Shown one piece after another: positions 12,936 to 21,348 of a stretch of DNA of 45,044 nucleotides. A program made the translations under genes and the position numbers. The first letter of the stretch is position 1; each line of letters starts with the position of its first letter. The notes under the pieces were generated by a model. It searched no databases and had not been told where the DNA came from. It saw only the letters and a program-made list of their open reading frames with translations. The stretch is from Phycisphaerales bacterium (GTDB lineage Bacteria > Planctomycetota > Phycisphaerae > Phycisphaerales > SM1A02). The stretch lies in the NCBI GenBank assembly GCA_020345805.1, contig CP070772.1:3547703-3592746 (forward strand), in the 5' to 3' direction.

Positions 12936-14750
12936 GTGAACGCAGTCCTCCCCGAGATGCATCCCACGCTACGCGAGCTGCTGGAACTGAGCGCTCGCCG
13001 GAAATGGATGAGCTACGAAGAGCTCAACACCACCTTGCCGGATGAAATGGTCGATCCGGAGAAGATCGACGAATTGCTCGTCCTTGTCGAGCAGTTGGGC
13101 GTGGACCTGATCGATCAGCGGATGGTGCGGACGAAGAGACAGGCGACGTTCCAGGCGCCGTTGCAGACAAACCTGAAGTTCAAGCGCGACGACCCACGCA
13201 AAGCCGGCCGCCCGGTCAGCATCGAACTGGAAGAAGAGGGCGAGGAGGAGCAGCCGGAAGCCGAGCTTGATCCCCTCGTGGAGCAGCCGCCGGAGGATCT
13301 TCTGGACGACGCGGACACGGAGGCCGTAATCCAGGAGGCCATCGCCGAATCCGGCTCCAAGCGCATCGACGATCCGATCCGCATGTACCTGACCCAGATG
13401 GGCACCATCCCTCTGCTCACCCGCGAAGAGGAGATCCGCCTGGCGAAGAAGATCGAGGCGACCCGCATGATCTTCCGCCGCCGCGTGCTCGAATCGGACT
13501 ACTCCGCCGGCCAGGCCGTCGAGGTGCTGGAGCAGGTCCATGCCGGCAACCTGCCCTTCGATCGCACCATGCGCATCTCCACCGCCGAGGACAACGCCAA
13601 GGACAAAATCGCCTTCCGCATCCCTTACAACGTGGCGACGGTTCGGCGCCTCCTCGGGCTGAATCAACTGGCCTGGGCTAAGCTGGACCACGACGATCTG
13701 CCGGAAGACGTGCAGCAGCAGATCAAGGGGGAGGTCAATCGGCGGCGGCGGAAGATCGCCACTCTCCTGGAGGAATGCTGTCTCCGCACCGCCAAGATCC
13801 AGCCCCTCCTCCGCAAGCTCCAGTCCATCGACAAGAAGATCCGCCAGCTTCAACGCGAGTTGGGGCGGGCCGAGCGGTATCCCAACCGCTACGACCCGGA
13901 AGACATCTACGTCATGCAGGAGGAACTCGACGGGCTGCGCGGCCTGGTGCTGGAGCAACCCGAGGACCTGCGCCGGCGCGTGCAGGAGATCCTCCGCGTC
14001 TTCAACGAATACGAGCAGGCCAAACGCGATCTCTCCGGCGGCAACCTCCGCCTCGTCGTCTCCATCGCCAAGAAGTACCGCAACCGCGGCCTGCCCTTCC
14101 TCGACATCATCCAGGAAGGCAATACCGGCCTCATGCGGGCCGTGGACAAGTACGAATACAAGCGCGGCTACAAGTTCTCCACTTACGCCACCTGGTGGAT
14201 CCGCCAGGCCATCACCCGGGCCATCGCCGACCACGCCCGGACCATCCGCGTGCCCGTGCACATGATCGAAACCATGAGCAAGCTGCGGACGATCCAGAAG
14301 CATCTGCTGCAGATCATGGGCCGCGAACCCACCATCGAGGAGATCGCCGAACGGGCAGCGATGAGCATCGAGGAGACCCGCCGGGTGATGAAGATCTCCC
14401 GCCACCCCATCAGCCTCGATCGGCCGGTGGGTGAAAGCGAGGATTCCCACTTCGGCGACTTCATCGAGGACGAGCGGCAGGAATCGCCCAGCGAAACCGC
14501 CACCAGCGACATGCTCCGCCAGCGCATCAACGATGTGCTCAAGACCCTCACCTACCGCGAGCGGGAGATTCTCAAGCTCCGCTACGGCATCGGCGACGGA
14601 TACACCTACACCCTCGAAGAGGTCGGCCGCATCTTCAAGGTCACCCGCGAGCGCGTCCGCCAGGTGGAGAGCAAGGCGATCCGCAAGCTCCAGCACCCGG
14701 TCCGACGCAGACGCCTCACCAACTTCCTCGCGGGGCAGACGGAGGAGTAA
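12936..14750 (+). CDS. rpoD: Primary sigma factor RpoD (sigma-70/SigA)
   Basis: A 604-residue housekeeping sigma factor. The GTG start has GGAG 9 bases upstream. Region 1.1-like residues lie at 8-65, then an acidic linker (E-E-E-G-E-E-E), and region 1.2 at about 147-180 ([11 protein letters not shown]). A long non-conserved region of about 190 residues follows. Region 2 has [19 protein letters not shown] and the -10 recognition helix [10 protein letters not shown]. Regions 3 and 4 follow, with R-Y-G-I-G-D-G and the -35 helix-turn-helix [18 protein letters not shown]. The full domain set marks it as group 1. The gene ends in a strong hairpin terminator. Confidence 0.97.
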   Translation: MNAVLPEMHPTLRELLELSARRKWMSYEELNTTLPDEMVDPEKIDELLVLVEQLGVDLIDQRMVRTKRQATFQAPLQTNLKFKRDDPRKAGRPVSIELEEEGEEEQPEAELDPLVEQPPEDLLDDADTEAVIQEAIAESGSKRIDDPIRMYLTQMGTIPLLTREEEIRLAKKIEATRMIFRRRVLESDYSAGQAVEVLEQVHAGNLPFDRTMRISTAEDNAKDKIAFRIPYNVATVRRLLGLNQLAWAKLDHDDLPEDVQQQIKGEVNRRRRKIATLLEECCLRTAKIQPLLRKLQSIDKKIRQLQRELGRAERYPNRYDPEDIYVMQEELDGLRGLVLEQPEDLRRRVQEILRVFNEYEQAKRDLSGGNLRLVVSIAKKYRNRGLPFLDIIQEGNTGLMRAVDKYEYKRGYKFSTYATWWIRQAITRAIADHARTIRVPVHMIETMSKLRTIQKHLLQIMGREPTIEEIAERAAMSIEETRRVMKISRHPISLDRPVGESEDSHFGDFIEDERQESPSETATSDMLRQRINDVLKTLTYREREILKLRYGIGDGYTYTLEEVGRIFKVTRERVRQVESKAIRKLQHPVRRRRLTNFLAGQTEE

Positions 14751-14799
14751 GGCAGGCCGGCACGATAGCGGCAGGTTCTGCAGACATCCGGAATCAAAC

Positions 14800-14823
14800 A
14801 ACCGCGGGCGCGAGCCCGCGGTT
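14800..14823 (+). terminator. Hairpin terminator after rpoD
   Basis: AACCGCGGGC pairs perfectly with GCCCGCGGTT around a GCGA loop, 50 bases past the rpoD stop. The T-rich tail is short (GCCTTAA). Confidence 0.75.
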
Positions 14824-15022
14824 GCCTTAACTGATGCGCTGCCGTCCCCACTTTCGCCCCTCGGGCACTCGTCCCCCGTCAACCACACGGCCCCCAGTCG
14901 GCAAGAACCTCGAAGATGTCGTCGATGTCGGCCATGGCTTGCCCCACCTACGGTCGCCGATGATTCACATCGAATGTATGGAAAGACATCAAGATGCCAA
15001 CGATCCAGCGGACCGATCGGTC

Positions 15023-15056
15023 GGAAAAACGGCCCCGCCGGTTGGGCGAGGCCGTT
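15023..15056 (-). terminator. Rho-independent terminator for the dockerin-tailed cluster
   Basis: Read on the minus strand, AACGGCCTCGCC pairs with GGCGGGGCCGTT (12 pairs, one G-U) around CAACC, and the pairing runs straight into a TTTTT tract. It lies about 50 bases past the stop at 15104 and is the cleanest terminator in the window. Confidence 0.85.
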
Positions 15057-15103
15057 GTATGAAAATGTGATGAAAATACGCGTGGTTCTGCCTGCTCAGA
15101 CCC

Positions 15104-15871
15104 TCACGGGCAGGGCCCCCAGTTACCGAGCACTTCAAACACATCGTCGATGTCCACCAAGCCGTCATCGTTGATGTCCTCGGGGCAGTCATCGCAGGTG
15201 CCCCATGCGGCGAGCACGTCGAACAGGTCGTCAATGTCCACGAAGCCGCTTTCGTTGACGTCGGCCGGGCAGGGTGAAGCGAGATCCACGCGAAACGCGC
15301 TGGCCGTTTCGTCGCCGATCGGCAGCCAGTCCTCGCCTTCGCGGCGAAGCGTGTGCGGGCAGGTCAGGTAGGGATCCTCGTTCATGCACCAGCCGCACCA
15401 GGTCGTCTCGCCCCCGATGGCCCACAGCCAGTAAGACGCACCCTTCTCGAGGTACGAAGTTCCGTTGCCCTCGAGGTGAATGGGAGGATTCCACTGCGAC
15501 CACGATTCGAATTCCGTGATCGTCCATTCCTCCATCACATCCTCCGGCAGGGGCGGCGAGTCGCCGTGCCGTTCGACCAGGCGCAGGGTAACCTCGTCGT
15601 ACCCGGCATCGATGGGCACGTACCACATGGCGACCCAGATGTCGGACAGGAATCCGTCGGCGGTGGAGGTGAAGCCCATGGCCTGCTCCACGCCGTACTG
15701 TGCCGCGACATTCTCCCCCGCCACCGTCCAGCCCAGACCCCAGTTGTAATTCCATCCGTCGTGGTCGGCTCCGAAGTTGTTGTATACGGTGACGGAGGCA
15801 TCCGCGGCGGCGGCAAGCGCCGCCGCCGTCACTGCGGCGCCGGTGATCGCGAGTAGTTTCTGTCTCAACAT
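15104..15871 (-). CDS. Secreted choice-of-anchor-type protein with dockerin-like tail (copy A)
   Basis: A 255-residue exported protein. The ATG at 15871 follows GGAGGATCAGAG; the longer open frame to 16342 is a shadow of copy B. The signal peptide is M-L-R-Q-K-L-L-A-I-T-G followed by an Ala-rich core, cut near A-D-A-S. The body (T-V-Y-N-N-F-G, W-T-V-A-G, A-M-G-F-T-S-T-A-D-G-F-L-S-D-I, V-T-L-R-L-V) resembles the beta-sandwich called choice-of-anchor R in database usage. The last 60 residues are two dockerin-like calcium loops (D-V-N-E-S-G-F-V-D-I-D-D-L and D-I-N-D-D-G-L-V-D-I-D-D-V) framed by C-P and W-G-P-C-P. It probably sits at the cell surface. It is the most divergent of the three tandem paralogues; its ligand is unknown. 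Confidence 0.85.
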   Translation of the reverse strand: MLRQKLLAITGAAVTAAALAAAADASVTVYNNFGADHDGWNYNWGLGWTVAGENVAAQYGVEQAMGFTSTADGFLSDIWVAMWYVPIDAGYDEVTLRLVERHGDSPPLPEDVMEEWTITEFESWSQWNPPIHLEGNGTSYLEKGASYWLWAIGGETTWCGWCMNEDPYLTCPHTLRREGEDWLPIGDETASAFRVDLASPCPADVNESGFVDIDDLFDVLAAWGTCDDCPEDINDDGLVDIDDVFEVLGNWGPCP

Positions 15872-15918
15872 CTCTGATCCTCCAGCATCTTGAGGTCTCT
15901 CACCCCTCGGCCGGGCGC

Positions 15919-16689
15919 TCAGGGGCACGGCCCCCAGTTGCCGAGCACTTCGAACACATCGTCGATGTTCACCATTTCGTCGTCGTTGATGTCCTCGGGG
16001 CAGTCTTCGCATGCTCCCCACGCGGACAGCACGTCGAACAGGTCGTCGATATCCACGACACCGCTGCCGTTCACGTCCGCCGGGCAGGGCGAAGCGACAT
16101 CCACCCGGAACGCACTGGCCGTCTCCTGATAGATATGCCCCCAGTCCTGACCTTCTATGCGCAGAGTGTGCGGGCAAAGCAGGTTGAAATCCTCGTTCAT
16201 GCACCAGCCGCACCAGGTGACTTCCCCTCCGACGGCCCACAGCCAGTAGCGCTTGTTTTCCTCCAGGAACGAGGTACCGCTGCCCTCGAGGTGTATGGGT
16301 GGATTCCACTGGTCCCAGGTTTCGAACTCCGTGATCCTCCATTCCTCCATGATATCCTCGGGCGCCGGGGGCACATTGCCCGGCTGCCGGTGGGCCAGGT
16401 ACAGGGTCACCACGTCAAACCCGGGATCCTTGGGCACGTAGAACATGGCGACCCAGATGTCGGATACGAACCCGTCGGCGGTGGAGGTGAACCCCATGGC
16501 CTGCTCCACGCCGAACTGGCCCTGCACGTACTCCCCGGCCACCGTCCAGCCCAGGTTGTAATAGTAGTTCCAACCGTCGTGGTCGGCTCCGAAGTTGTTG
16601 TACACGGTGATGGAAGCATCTGAGCGACATGCAATGATCGCGCTCAGCAACACGGTACCGACAATGACCGATTTTCGACATTCATGCAT
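15919..16689 (-). CDS. Secreted choice-of-anchor-type protein with dockerin-like tail (copy B)
   Basis: A 256-residue paralogue of copies A and C. It has a signal peptide (M-H-E-C-R-K-S-V-I-V-G core), the N-N-F-G-A-D-H-D-G-W sandwich domain, a Trp/Cys-rich W-C-G-W-C-M-N-E-D stretch and the paired dockerin-like tail. In the second calcium loop the conserved Gly is Glu (D-I-N-D-D-E-M-V-N-I-D-D), so that loop may bind calcium less well. The segment N-E-D-F-N-L-L-C-P-H-T-L-R-I-E-G-Q differs from A and C, which share another version, a sign of exchange between copies. The ribosome site GGAGGATCAGTC lies directly before the start region. It is 47 bases upstream of copy A and likely cotranscribed. 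Confidence 0.87.
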   Translation of the reverse strand: MHECRKSVIVGTVLLSAIIACRSDASITVYNNFGADHDGWNYYYNLGWTVAGEYVQGQFGVEQAMGFTSTADGFVSDIWVAMFYVPKDPGFDVVTLYLAHRQPGNVPPAPEDIMEEWRITEFETWDQWNPPIHLEGSGTSFLEENKRYWLWAVGGEVTWCGWCMNEDFNLLCPHTLRIEGQDWGHIYQETASAFRVDVASPCPADVNGSGVVDIDDLFDVLSAWGACEDCPEDINDDEMVNIDDVFEVLGNWGPCP

Positions 16690-16737
16690 GACTGATCCTC
16701 CAGCAGTCTCTTCCGCCCGGACGATCCTTACTCAATC

Positions 16738-16755
16738 GTGCCGACCGTTCGGCAC
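16738..16755 (-). terminator. Intercistronic hairpin after copy C
   Basis: GTGCCGA pairs with TCGGCAC around a 4-base loop just past the copy C stop. There is no T tract, so it may be an mRNA-stabilising or weak-attenuation hairpin rather than a terminator. A related hairpin is at 17582-17601. Confidence 0.4.
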
Positions 16756-16763
16756 ACTCTATG

Positions 16764-17534
16764 TCATGGACACGGGCCCCAGTTGCCGAGCACTTCGAAC
16801 ACATCGTCGATGTTTACCATTCCGTCATCGTTGATGTCCTCGGGGCAGGCATCGCAGGTTCCCCACACGGCCAGCACGTCGAACAGGTCGTCGATATCCA
16901 CGATACCGCTGCCGTTCACGTCCGCCGGGCAGGGCAATGCGACATCCACGCGGAACGCGCTGGCGGTCGCCGGATAGATTTGCGTCCAGTCCTCACCTTC
17001 CCGGCGAAGAGTGTGCGGGCAGGTCAGGTAGGGATCCTCGTTCATACACCATCCGCACCAGGTAAATTCACCTCCGACGGCCCACAGCCAGTAGTGCTTG
17101 TTCTCCTCCAAAAACGACGTGCCGCTGCCCTCAAGGTGTATGGGGGGATTCCACTGGTCCCAGGTTTCGAACTCCGTGATTCTCCATTCCTCCATCACAT
17201 CCTCGGGCGCCGGCGGCACATTGCCCGGCTGCCTGTGAGCCAGGTACAGGGTGACAATGTCAAACCCGGGATCCTTGGGCACGTAGAACATGGCGACCCA
17301 GATGTCGGATACGAACCCGTCGGCGGTGGAGGTGAACCCCATGGCCTGCTCCACGCCGTACTGGCTCTGCACGTACTCCCCGGCCACCGTCCAGCCCAGG
17401 TTGTATTGGTAGTTCCAGCCGTCGTGGTCGGCTCCGAAGTTGTTGTAGACGGTGATGGAAGCATCTGAGCGATACGCGCTGATCACGCTCAGCAGGATAG
17501 AGCCAAAAATGAGCGACTTTCGACATGTAAACAT
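16764..17534 (-). CDS. Secreted choice-of-anchor-type protein with dockerin-like tail (copy C)
   Basis: A 256-residue protein, very similar to copy B over its whole length. The signal peptide is M-F-T-C-R-K-S-L-I-F-G-S-I-L-L-S, with cleavage likely after S-D-A. The sandwich body is followed by C-P-A-D-V-N-G-S-G-I-V-D-I-D-D-L-F and C-P-E-D-I-N-D-D-G-M-V-N-I-D-D-V-F, ending N-W-G-P-C-P. Both calcium loops keep their Asp/Asn ligands. Four cysteines in the body plus those in the tail suggest disulphides after export. The GGAGGATCAGTC ribosome site precedes ATG 17534. It is first of the three tandem copies in transcription order. Confidence 0.87.
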   Translation of the reverse strand: MFTCRKSLIFGSILLSVISAYRSDASITVYNNFGADHDGWNYQYNLGWTVAGEYVQSQYGVEQAMGFTSTADGFVSDIWVAMFYVPKDPGFDIVTLYLAHRQPGNVPPAPEDVMEEWRITEFETWDQWNPPIHLEGSGTSFLEENKHYWLWAVGGEFTWCGWCMNEDPYLTCPHTLRREGEDWTQIYPATASAFRVDVALPCPADVNGSGIVDIDDLFDVLAVWGTCDACPEDINDDGMVNIDDVFEVLGNWGPCP

Positions 17535-17581
17535 GACTGATCCTCCAGCAGTCTGCTTCGCCCGGAAGATCGTTATTCAAT

Positions 17582-17601
17582 GGTGCCGACCATTCAGCAC
17601 C
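17582..17601 (-). terminator. Intercistronic hairpin after the DUF362 gene
   Basis: GGTGCCGA and TCAGCACC pair with one mismatch around four bases, seven bases past the stop at 17608. It is the counterpart of the hairpin at 16738. It lacks a T tract. Confidence 0.35.
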
Positions 17602-17607
17602 TTCTGC

Positions 17608-19371
17608 TTAAAGACACGGTCCCCAGTCGGCGAGCACTTCGAAGATGTCGTCGATGTCCACCACGCCGTCGTAGTTCACATCCTCGGGACATTCGTCGCA
17701 TGGCCCCCAAGCGGCGAGCACCGCAAACACGTCATCGATATCCACTACGCCGTCGTTATTGGCATCGGCGAGGCACTCGCACTCATCGGGGATGCCGTTC
17801 TCGTTTATGTCCTCGCTGAGACCTTGGGCGATCGCGCAGACGTCCCCGATCCCGTCCTCATCGCAATCTTCCTGATCCGCGTTGGCGTCGTAAGGACAGT
17901 TGTCCTCATCGTCCGGCACACCGTCCTGGTCCAGATCGCCCCCGCCGCTCCAGGTGATCACGTCGATCAGGTCCGAGTCGTTGGTTGCGTCGTAGCCGGC
18001 GGCGAGAATCCAGTTCATGGAGTTGTCCAGATACTCGCGGAACTCGCTGCTGGGATCATCCGGGTCGGCGCTGGGATACGGCCAGGGCGGCGAATAGCCG
18101 TTGTCCAGAAAGGCGGGGATGAGGATGTACTTGACGGCCCAGATGTCGGCGGCCACGGGATCGAGGCTCGCGACCAGCTCGTCCCGCCGCGTCGCCCCGT
18201 CATAGCCGGTCTGGGGGCCGGAATACGGATTGGCGTTGATCCAGATGCAGTCCAGAATATTCAGATCCGCCAGTTGAATCTCCCCGAGAAGCGCGCCGAG
18301 GATTCCGTACCTGATCGCGCTGTGCGAGTTGGTGCTGAGCTCGCGGGTGACCACGCCCATGTAGTCCTTCACGCAGGCCGTCGCACCGTAAGTGGCGTGG
18401 TGGGACTTGAGCACCGGCACGTTGATGAACTTCAGCTTCGCGCGGTCGTAGGTCTCGCTGTCCGGATCCCAGATGCCGTATTTGAGGCTGATGTAAGTGT
18501 CCGAGTCGGCCTGGAATTTCGGGTACGAAATGCGCCCGTGCAGTTGCGGATCGTAGTCATACACCACGTAGCCGTCGGTCGTGTTGCCCTCGGAGTATTC
18601 GTTGACGGAGGTGAAACGGATCACCGTCCAGTCGAAGTGGGAGATGTTGTAGCCCAGGCCCTGAAACGCCAACACGACATCGTGAGGCGAGAGCCCGTGG
18701 TCTTCGGCGTTGTTCAGGGACCGGTCGAAGTTCTGCACCGAGTTGAACTGGGCGTTCTCGCACACCACGATCTCGCCCGCGAACGTATCGGGATGATCGA
18801 CGATGCGCCGGATCAGCCCGCTGAGCACGTCCACGTTGGTCCCGCCCCGCTCAGGCCACTGGTAGTTGATCTTGATGACCACCACGTCGTCGGCGGCGAT
18901 GAGCCCCTCCGGGCCGGACTCCATCGACTCGGTCGCGGACCGGTAGAACTTCAGCCCTTCATGGCCCATGAGAGTGACCAGATAATCCAGGCCGACGAAG
19001 CGATCGCCCACCGGGGCCTGGGGGCAATCGATCATGTGATAGATCTGCGCGCGGTAGTCCTGACGGGGCATGTACCACGGGATCATCACGTTCTCGGGGC
19101 GAGGCGGATAACTCCAGATGAAGCCGTATGGGCCGGCCTCGACAGGTGCGGTTGAGAAGGGACAGGAACCGCCCCCGTCATGCTCCATCATCTCCGGCGT
19201 GCGGCCCACGACGGCGGGCGCACGGTGCATCCGACCCGCCTGATGGGCCATCCCCGGATGATCAGGGGGAGCGCCGCCGGCGCTGACGGCCGCAAACGCA
19301 CCCAGCGTCGCCAGGACAATGCCAAAGCCCGCCGCACTCAATCGCAGTTCTGTGCTTCGCGGATGCCGCAT
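17608..19371 (-). CDS. Secreted DUF362-family protein with thrombospondin-3-like and dockerin-like tail
   Basis: A 587-residue exported protein. ATG 19371 has AGGAGG ahead of it. An N-terminal hydrophobic segment (A-A-G-F-G-I-V-L-A-T-L-G-A-F) serves as signal peptide. The middle matches DUF362: V-V-V-I-K-I-N-Y-Q near 165, E-I-V-V-C-E-N-A-Q near 200, and K-F-I-N-V-P-V-L-K-S-H-H followed by C-V-K-D-Y-M-G near 315-340. DUF362 has no settled function, and the family is often linked to iron-sulphur or nucleotide chemistry in the cytoplasm, so an exported form is notable. The C-terminus has D-L-D-Q-D-G-V-P-D-D-E-D-N-C-P-type calcium repeats (about 470-525) and then two dockerin-like loops. It is cotranscribed, by spacing, with the tandem copies downstream. 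Confidence 0.85.
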   Translation of the reverse strand: MRHPRSTELRLSAAGFGIVLATLGAFAAVSAGGAPPDHPGMAHQAGRMHRAPAVVGRTPEMMEHDGGGSCPFSTAPVEAGPYGFIWSYPPRPENVMIPWYMPRQDYRAQIYHMIDCPQAPVGDRFVGLDYLVTLMGHEGLKFYRSATESMESGPEGLIAADDVVVIKINYQWPERGGTNVDVLSGLIRRIVDHPDTFAGEIVVCENAQFNSVQNFDRSLNNAEDHGLSPHDVVLAFQGLGYNISHFDWTVIRFTSVNEYSEGNTTDGYVVYDYDPQLHGRISYPKFQADSDTYISLKYGIWDPDSETYDRAKLKFINVPVLKSHHATYGATACVKDYMGVVTRELSTNSHSAIRYGILGALLGEIQLADLNILDCIWINANPYSGPQTGYDGATRRDELVASLDPVAADIWAVKYILIPAFLDNGYSPPWPYPSADPDDPSSEFREYLDNSMNWILAAGYDATNDSDLIDVITWSGGGDLDQDGVPDDEDNCPYDANADQEDCDEDGIGDVCAIAQGLSEDINENGIPDECECLADANNDGVVDIDDVFAVLAAWGPCDECPEDVNYDGVVDIDDIFEVLADWGPCL

Positions 19372-19577
19372 GGTCTTGCCTCCTCTTGGGCACCGGAGTG
19401 CCGCTTTCGCCCGCCTGCCCCGCCCCCCCCAATGTCAGCCCGCAGATAACGGGCCGACATCACCGGCACCTCCACCATACCGCGCCGATACAGCGAACAG
19501 AAACAAAATCCGGCAAATCACCCGCACTGCTCCAGCTCGACGCCGTCCCGCGCGAACCTGCCTGAAGACTCCGCAGT

Positions 19578-21098
19578 TCACGGGCACGGCCCCCAGTCCG
19601 CCAGGACCGCGAAGATGTCGTCGATGTCCACCACGCCATCGTTGTTGATGTCCTCGGGGCAGTCCTCACACGGACCCCACATGCCCAGAACCTGGAACAG
19701 GTCATCAATGTCCACCACGGAATCGGCGTTCACATCCGCGGGGCATCCGCTGACGAGGAGGATGGAATAGATGTCGCCGCCGCGCCCCTGCTCGTTGGCG
19801 TGGACGGTCTTGCCGCAGGCGGACAGGTACACCGTGCCGTCGGGAGCCTCGGCGATATCCACGTCGAACATCGAGCCCGGAGTGTCCAGGGTAAACACGG
19901 GAGTCGGGCCATCGTGTTCGAAAACGTGCACCTCGGGGTTCGTGTTCACCTGATCGCCCAACGAAGCAGCGGCGACGTAGCCGCCGTCAGCGGTCAGCGC
20001 CATATCGTAAACGATATCCTGATAATCGCCGGCCCCGTAAACGTAGTCATACGTCCAGAGCGGCTGCGAAGACGGCAGCTCGTGCAGCTCGACGCGGTTC
20101 TGCCGGAAGCCGCTGATGTACCACGCCGAGACCAGCGTTCCGGCATCCGCGGAGATGGTGCACTGCCTGAGATAGTACCCGGGCACGGTACGGGCGAAGA
20201 GCGGGCTGTAGGCGCTGCCGTCCCATTGCCGCACGTACAGTTTCAGCCAGCCGTAGGCAAGGTACTGGCCGTCGCCGGAAATGGTGATTGGATCGCTGGA
20301 GGCATCAGAGTCGAAGCGGTACCGCAGCGTCCCGGCATCGCAGTCCACAATCGAGATCTCCAGTCCCGCGATGAACGCCACATATCTGCCGTCCGGGGTG
20401 ATCGAGAGGTTCCGTCCGAACGTCCCGGGACCGGCATCGATGATCCCCAACGGAGTGGAAGAGTCCGGGCCGAAGTAGTAGAGCCGCCCCAGCCCTCGCC
20501 CGTCCTCTGCGGTGACCAGCACCGCGATGATTGTGCCGTCCGCCGAGACCGCCACCGCGCGGTGGGAAGCGGGGGCGGAATGGCCGATCACGTACGACCA
20601 GTCCGGAGTTCCCGACGCCGCGTGCCACTTGTAAACCGTGACGTTCAGGTCGTCGTAATCAATGGCGGCGAACACGTCCGCGTCGCGGGAAGCGGCGACT
20701 TCGAACTGAGTCCCGGGCATCGTCCAGGTCGGTGTCCCGTCCCCCTCCAGCGCAATGAGCTGCGCTTCCATGGGAGGATTGAGCCAGGTTCCCGTTATCA
20801 GGCTGGACTGGGGAATCGAGATCCCCGCCGTGGTGTAGATCGCCTCTTCCAGGTAGTTATGCCAGAGGATTTCACCGTCTCTTGGCCCGGTCCATGCCGG
20901 TATGGCACTCCGCGGATCTGCCGATCGAGGCCTGGCCGGCCCCGTCCGTTCGATTACGCGCACGCCGTCTGCATCGTGGCGCACAACGGTGGCGACATCT
21001 TCGGCACGAACCGACCGCTCTGCCAGAACCGAAAGGCTCACGAGCGCAACCATCGCCCCGCCCAGGTGAACTTCGTTCAGATACCGTATTCGCAGCAT
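19578..21098 (-). CDS. Secreted beta-propeller protein with dockerin-like tail
   Basis: A 506-residue protein. The ATG at 21098 (M-L-R-I-R-Y-L-N) was chosen over a GTG 18 bases upstream because AAAGGAGACAGGAAA sits directly before it. The N-terminal hydrophobic stretch (M-V-A-L-V-S-L-S-V-L-A) is a signal peptide. The body repeats blade-like units with D-G-x-Y-V-A-F/A and S-x-D-G-T (V-A-V-S-A-D-G-T, S-I-T-P-D-G-R-Y-V-A-F, T-I-S-G-D-G-Q-Y-L-A-Y, A-L-T-A-D-G-G-Y-V-A-A), typical of WD40/PQQ-like propellers. The tail is C-P-A-D-V-N-A-D-S-V-V-D-I-D-D-L and C-P-E-D-I-N-N-D-G-V-V-D-I-D-D-I. A surface binding role is inferred; no catalytic motif is evident. Confidence 0.85.
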   Translation of the reverse strand: MLRIRYLNEVHLGGAMVALVSLSVLAERSVRAEDVATVVRHDADGVRVIERTGPARPRSADPRSAIPAWTGPRDGEILWHNYLEEAIYTTAGISIPQSSLITGTWLNPPMEAQLIALEGDGTPTWTMPGTQFEVAASRDADVFAAIDYDDLNVTVYKWHAASGTPDWSYVIGHSAPASHRAVAVSADGTIIAVLVTAEDGRGLGRLYYFGPDSSTPLGIIDAGPGTFGRNLSITPDGRYVAFIAGLEISIVDCDAGTLRYRFDSDASSDPITISGDGQYLAYGWLKLYVRQWDGSAYSPLFARTVPGYYLRQCTISADAGTLVSAWYISGFRQNRVELHELPSSQPLWTYDYVYGAGDYQDIVYDMALTADGGYVAAASLGDQVNTNPEVHVFEHDGPTPVFTLDTPGSMFDVDIAEAPDGTVYLSACGKTVHANEQGRGGDIYSILLVSGCPADVNADSVVDIDDLFQVLGMWGPCEDCPEDINNDGVVDIDDIFAVLADWGPCP

Positions 21099-21265
21099 TT
21101 TCCTGTCTCCTTTCACGCGCCGTCCCTTGCGGGGTGGTCCCCTCCCGGCGGATCACCAGAGGCGGGCTATCACTGATGACAAACTCCATTATGACCCGCC
21201 CGATCGCCTCCTCCAAGAGTCCGGTGCGGAAACGCCTCGCATTTCACCCGGTGAACGGAGGTGAA

Positions 21266-21295
21266 AGCAGCCGCGGACTCTCGTCCGCGGCTGCT
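21266..21295 (-). terminator. Strong hairpin terminator after the subtilisin gene
   Basis: AGCAGCCGCGGAC and GTCCGCGGCTGCT form 13 perfect pairs around a 4-base loop, 54 bases past the stop at 21349. The minus-strand tail begins TTTC, so the T tract is short. The symmetry would also serve the plus strand. Confidence 0.65.
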
Positions 21296-21348
21296 CCTCG
21301 TTCACAGATTCCTCATCGTTACTGCGCCGTTCAGCACAAGATGCTGCG

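Larger units (their letters stand above)
14751..15103. other. Convergent intergenic region between rpoD and the secreted-protein island
   Basis: About 350 bases between genes that converge. It contains one terminator for each strand (14800-14823 plus, 15023-15056 minus). No credible open frame is seen. Confidence 0.6.
15104..17534 (-). repeat. Tandem triplication of a choice-of-anchor-like/dockerin gene
   Basis: Three direct-repeat genes (15104-15871, 15919-16689, 16764-17534) encode proteins of 255, 256 and 256 residues alignable end to end. The two upstream copies are closest to each other, and their ribosome sites (GGAGGATCAGTC before ATG) and intergenic hairpins are also conserved. This is recent tandem duplication by inspection. 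Confidence 0.9.

Noticed and set aside
15872-16342. N-terminal extension of tandem copy A to 16342
   Set aside because: The extra part lies inside copy B in another frame and the signal peptide with ribosome site starts at 15871.
17452-19155. Plus-strand 567-residue frame opposite the DUF362 gene
   Set aside because: Codon-shadow of a high-GC gene on the other strand, V/H/G-rich with no domain; the minus-strand reading has signal peptide, DUF362 and dockerin motifs.
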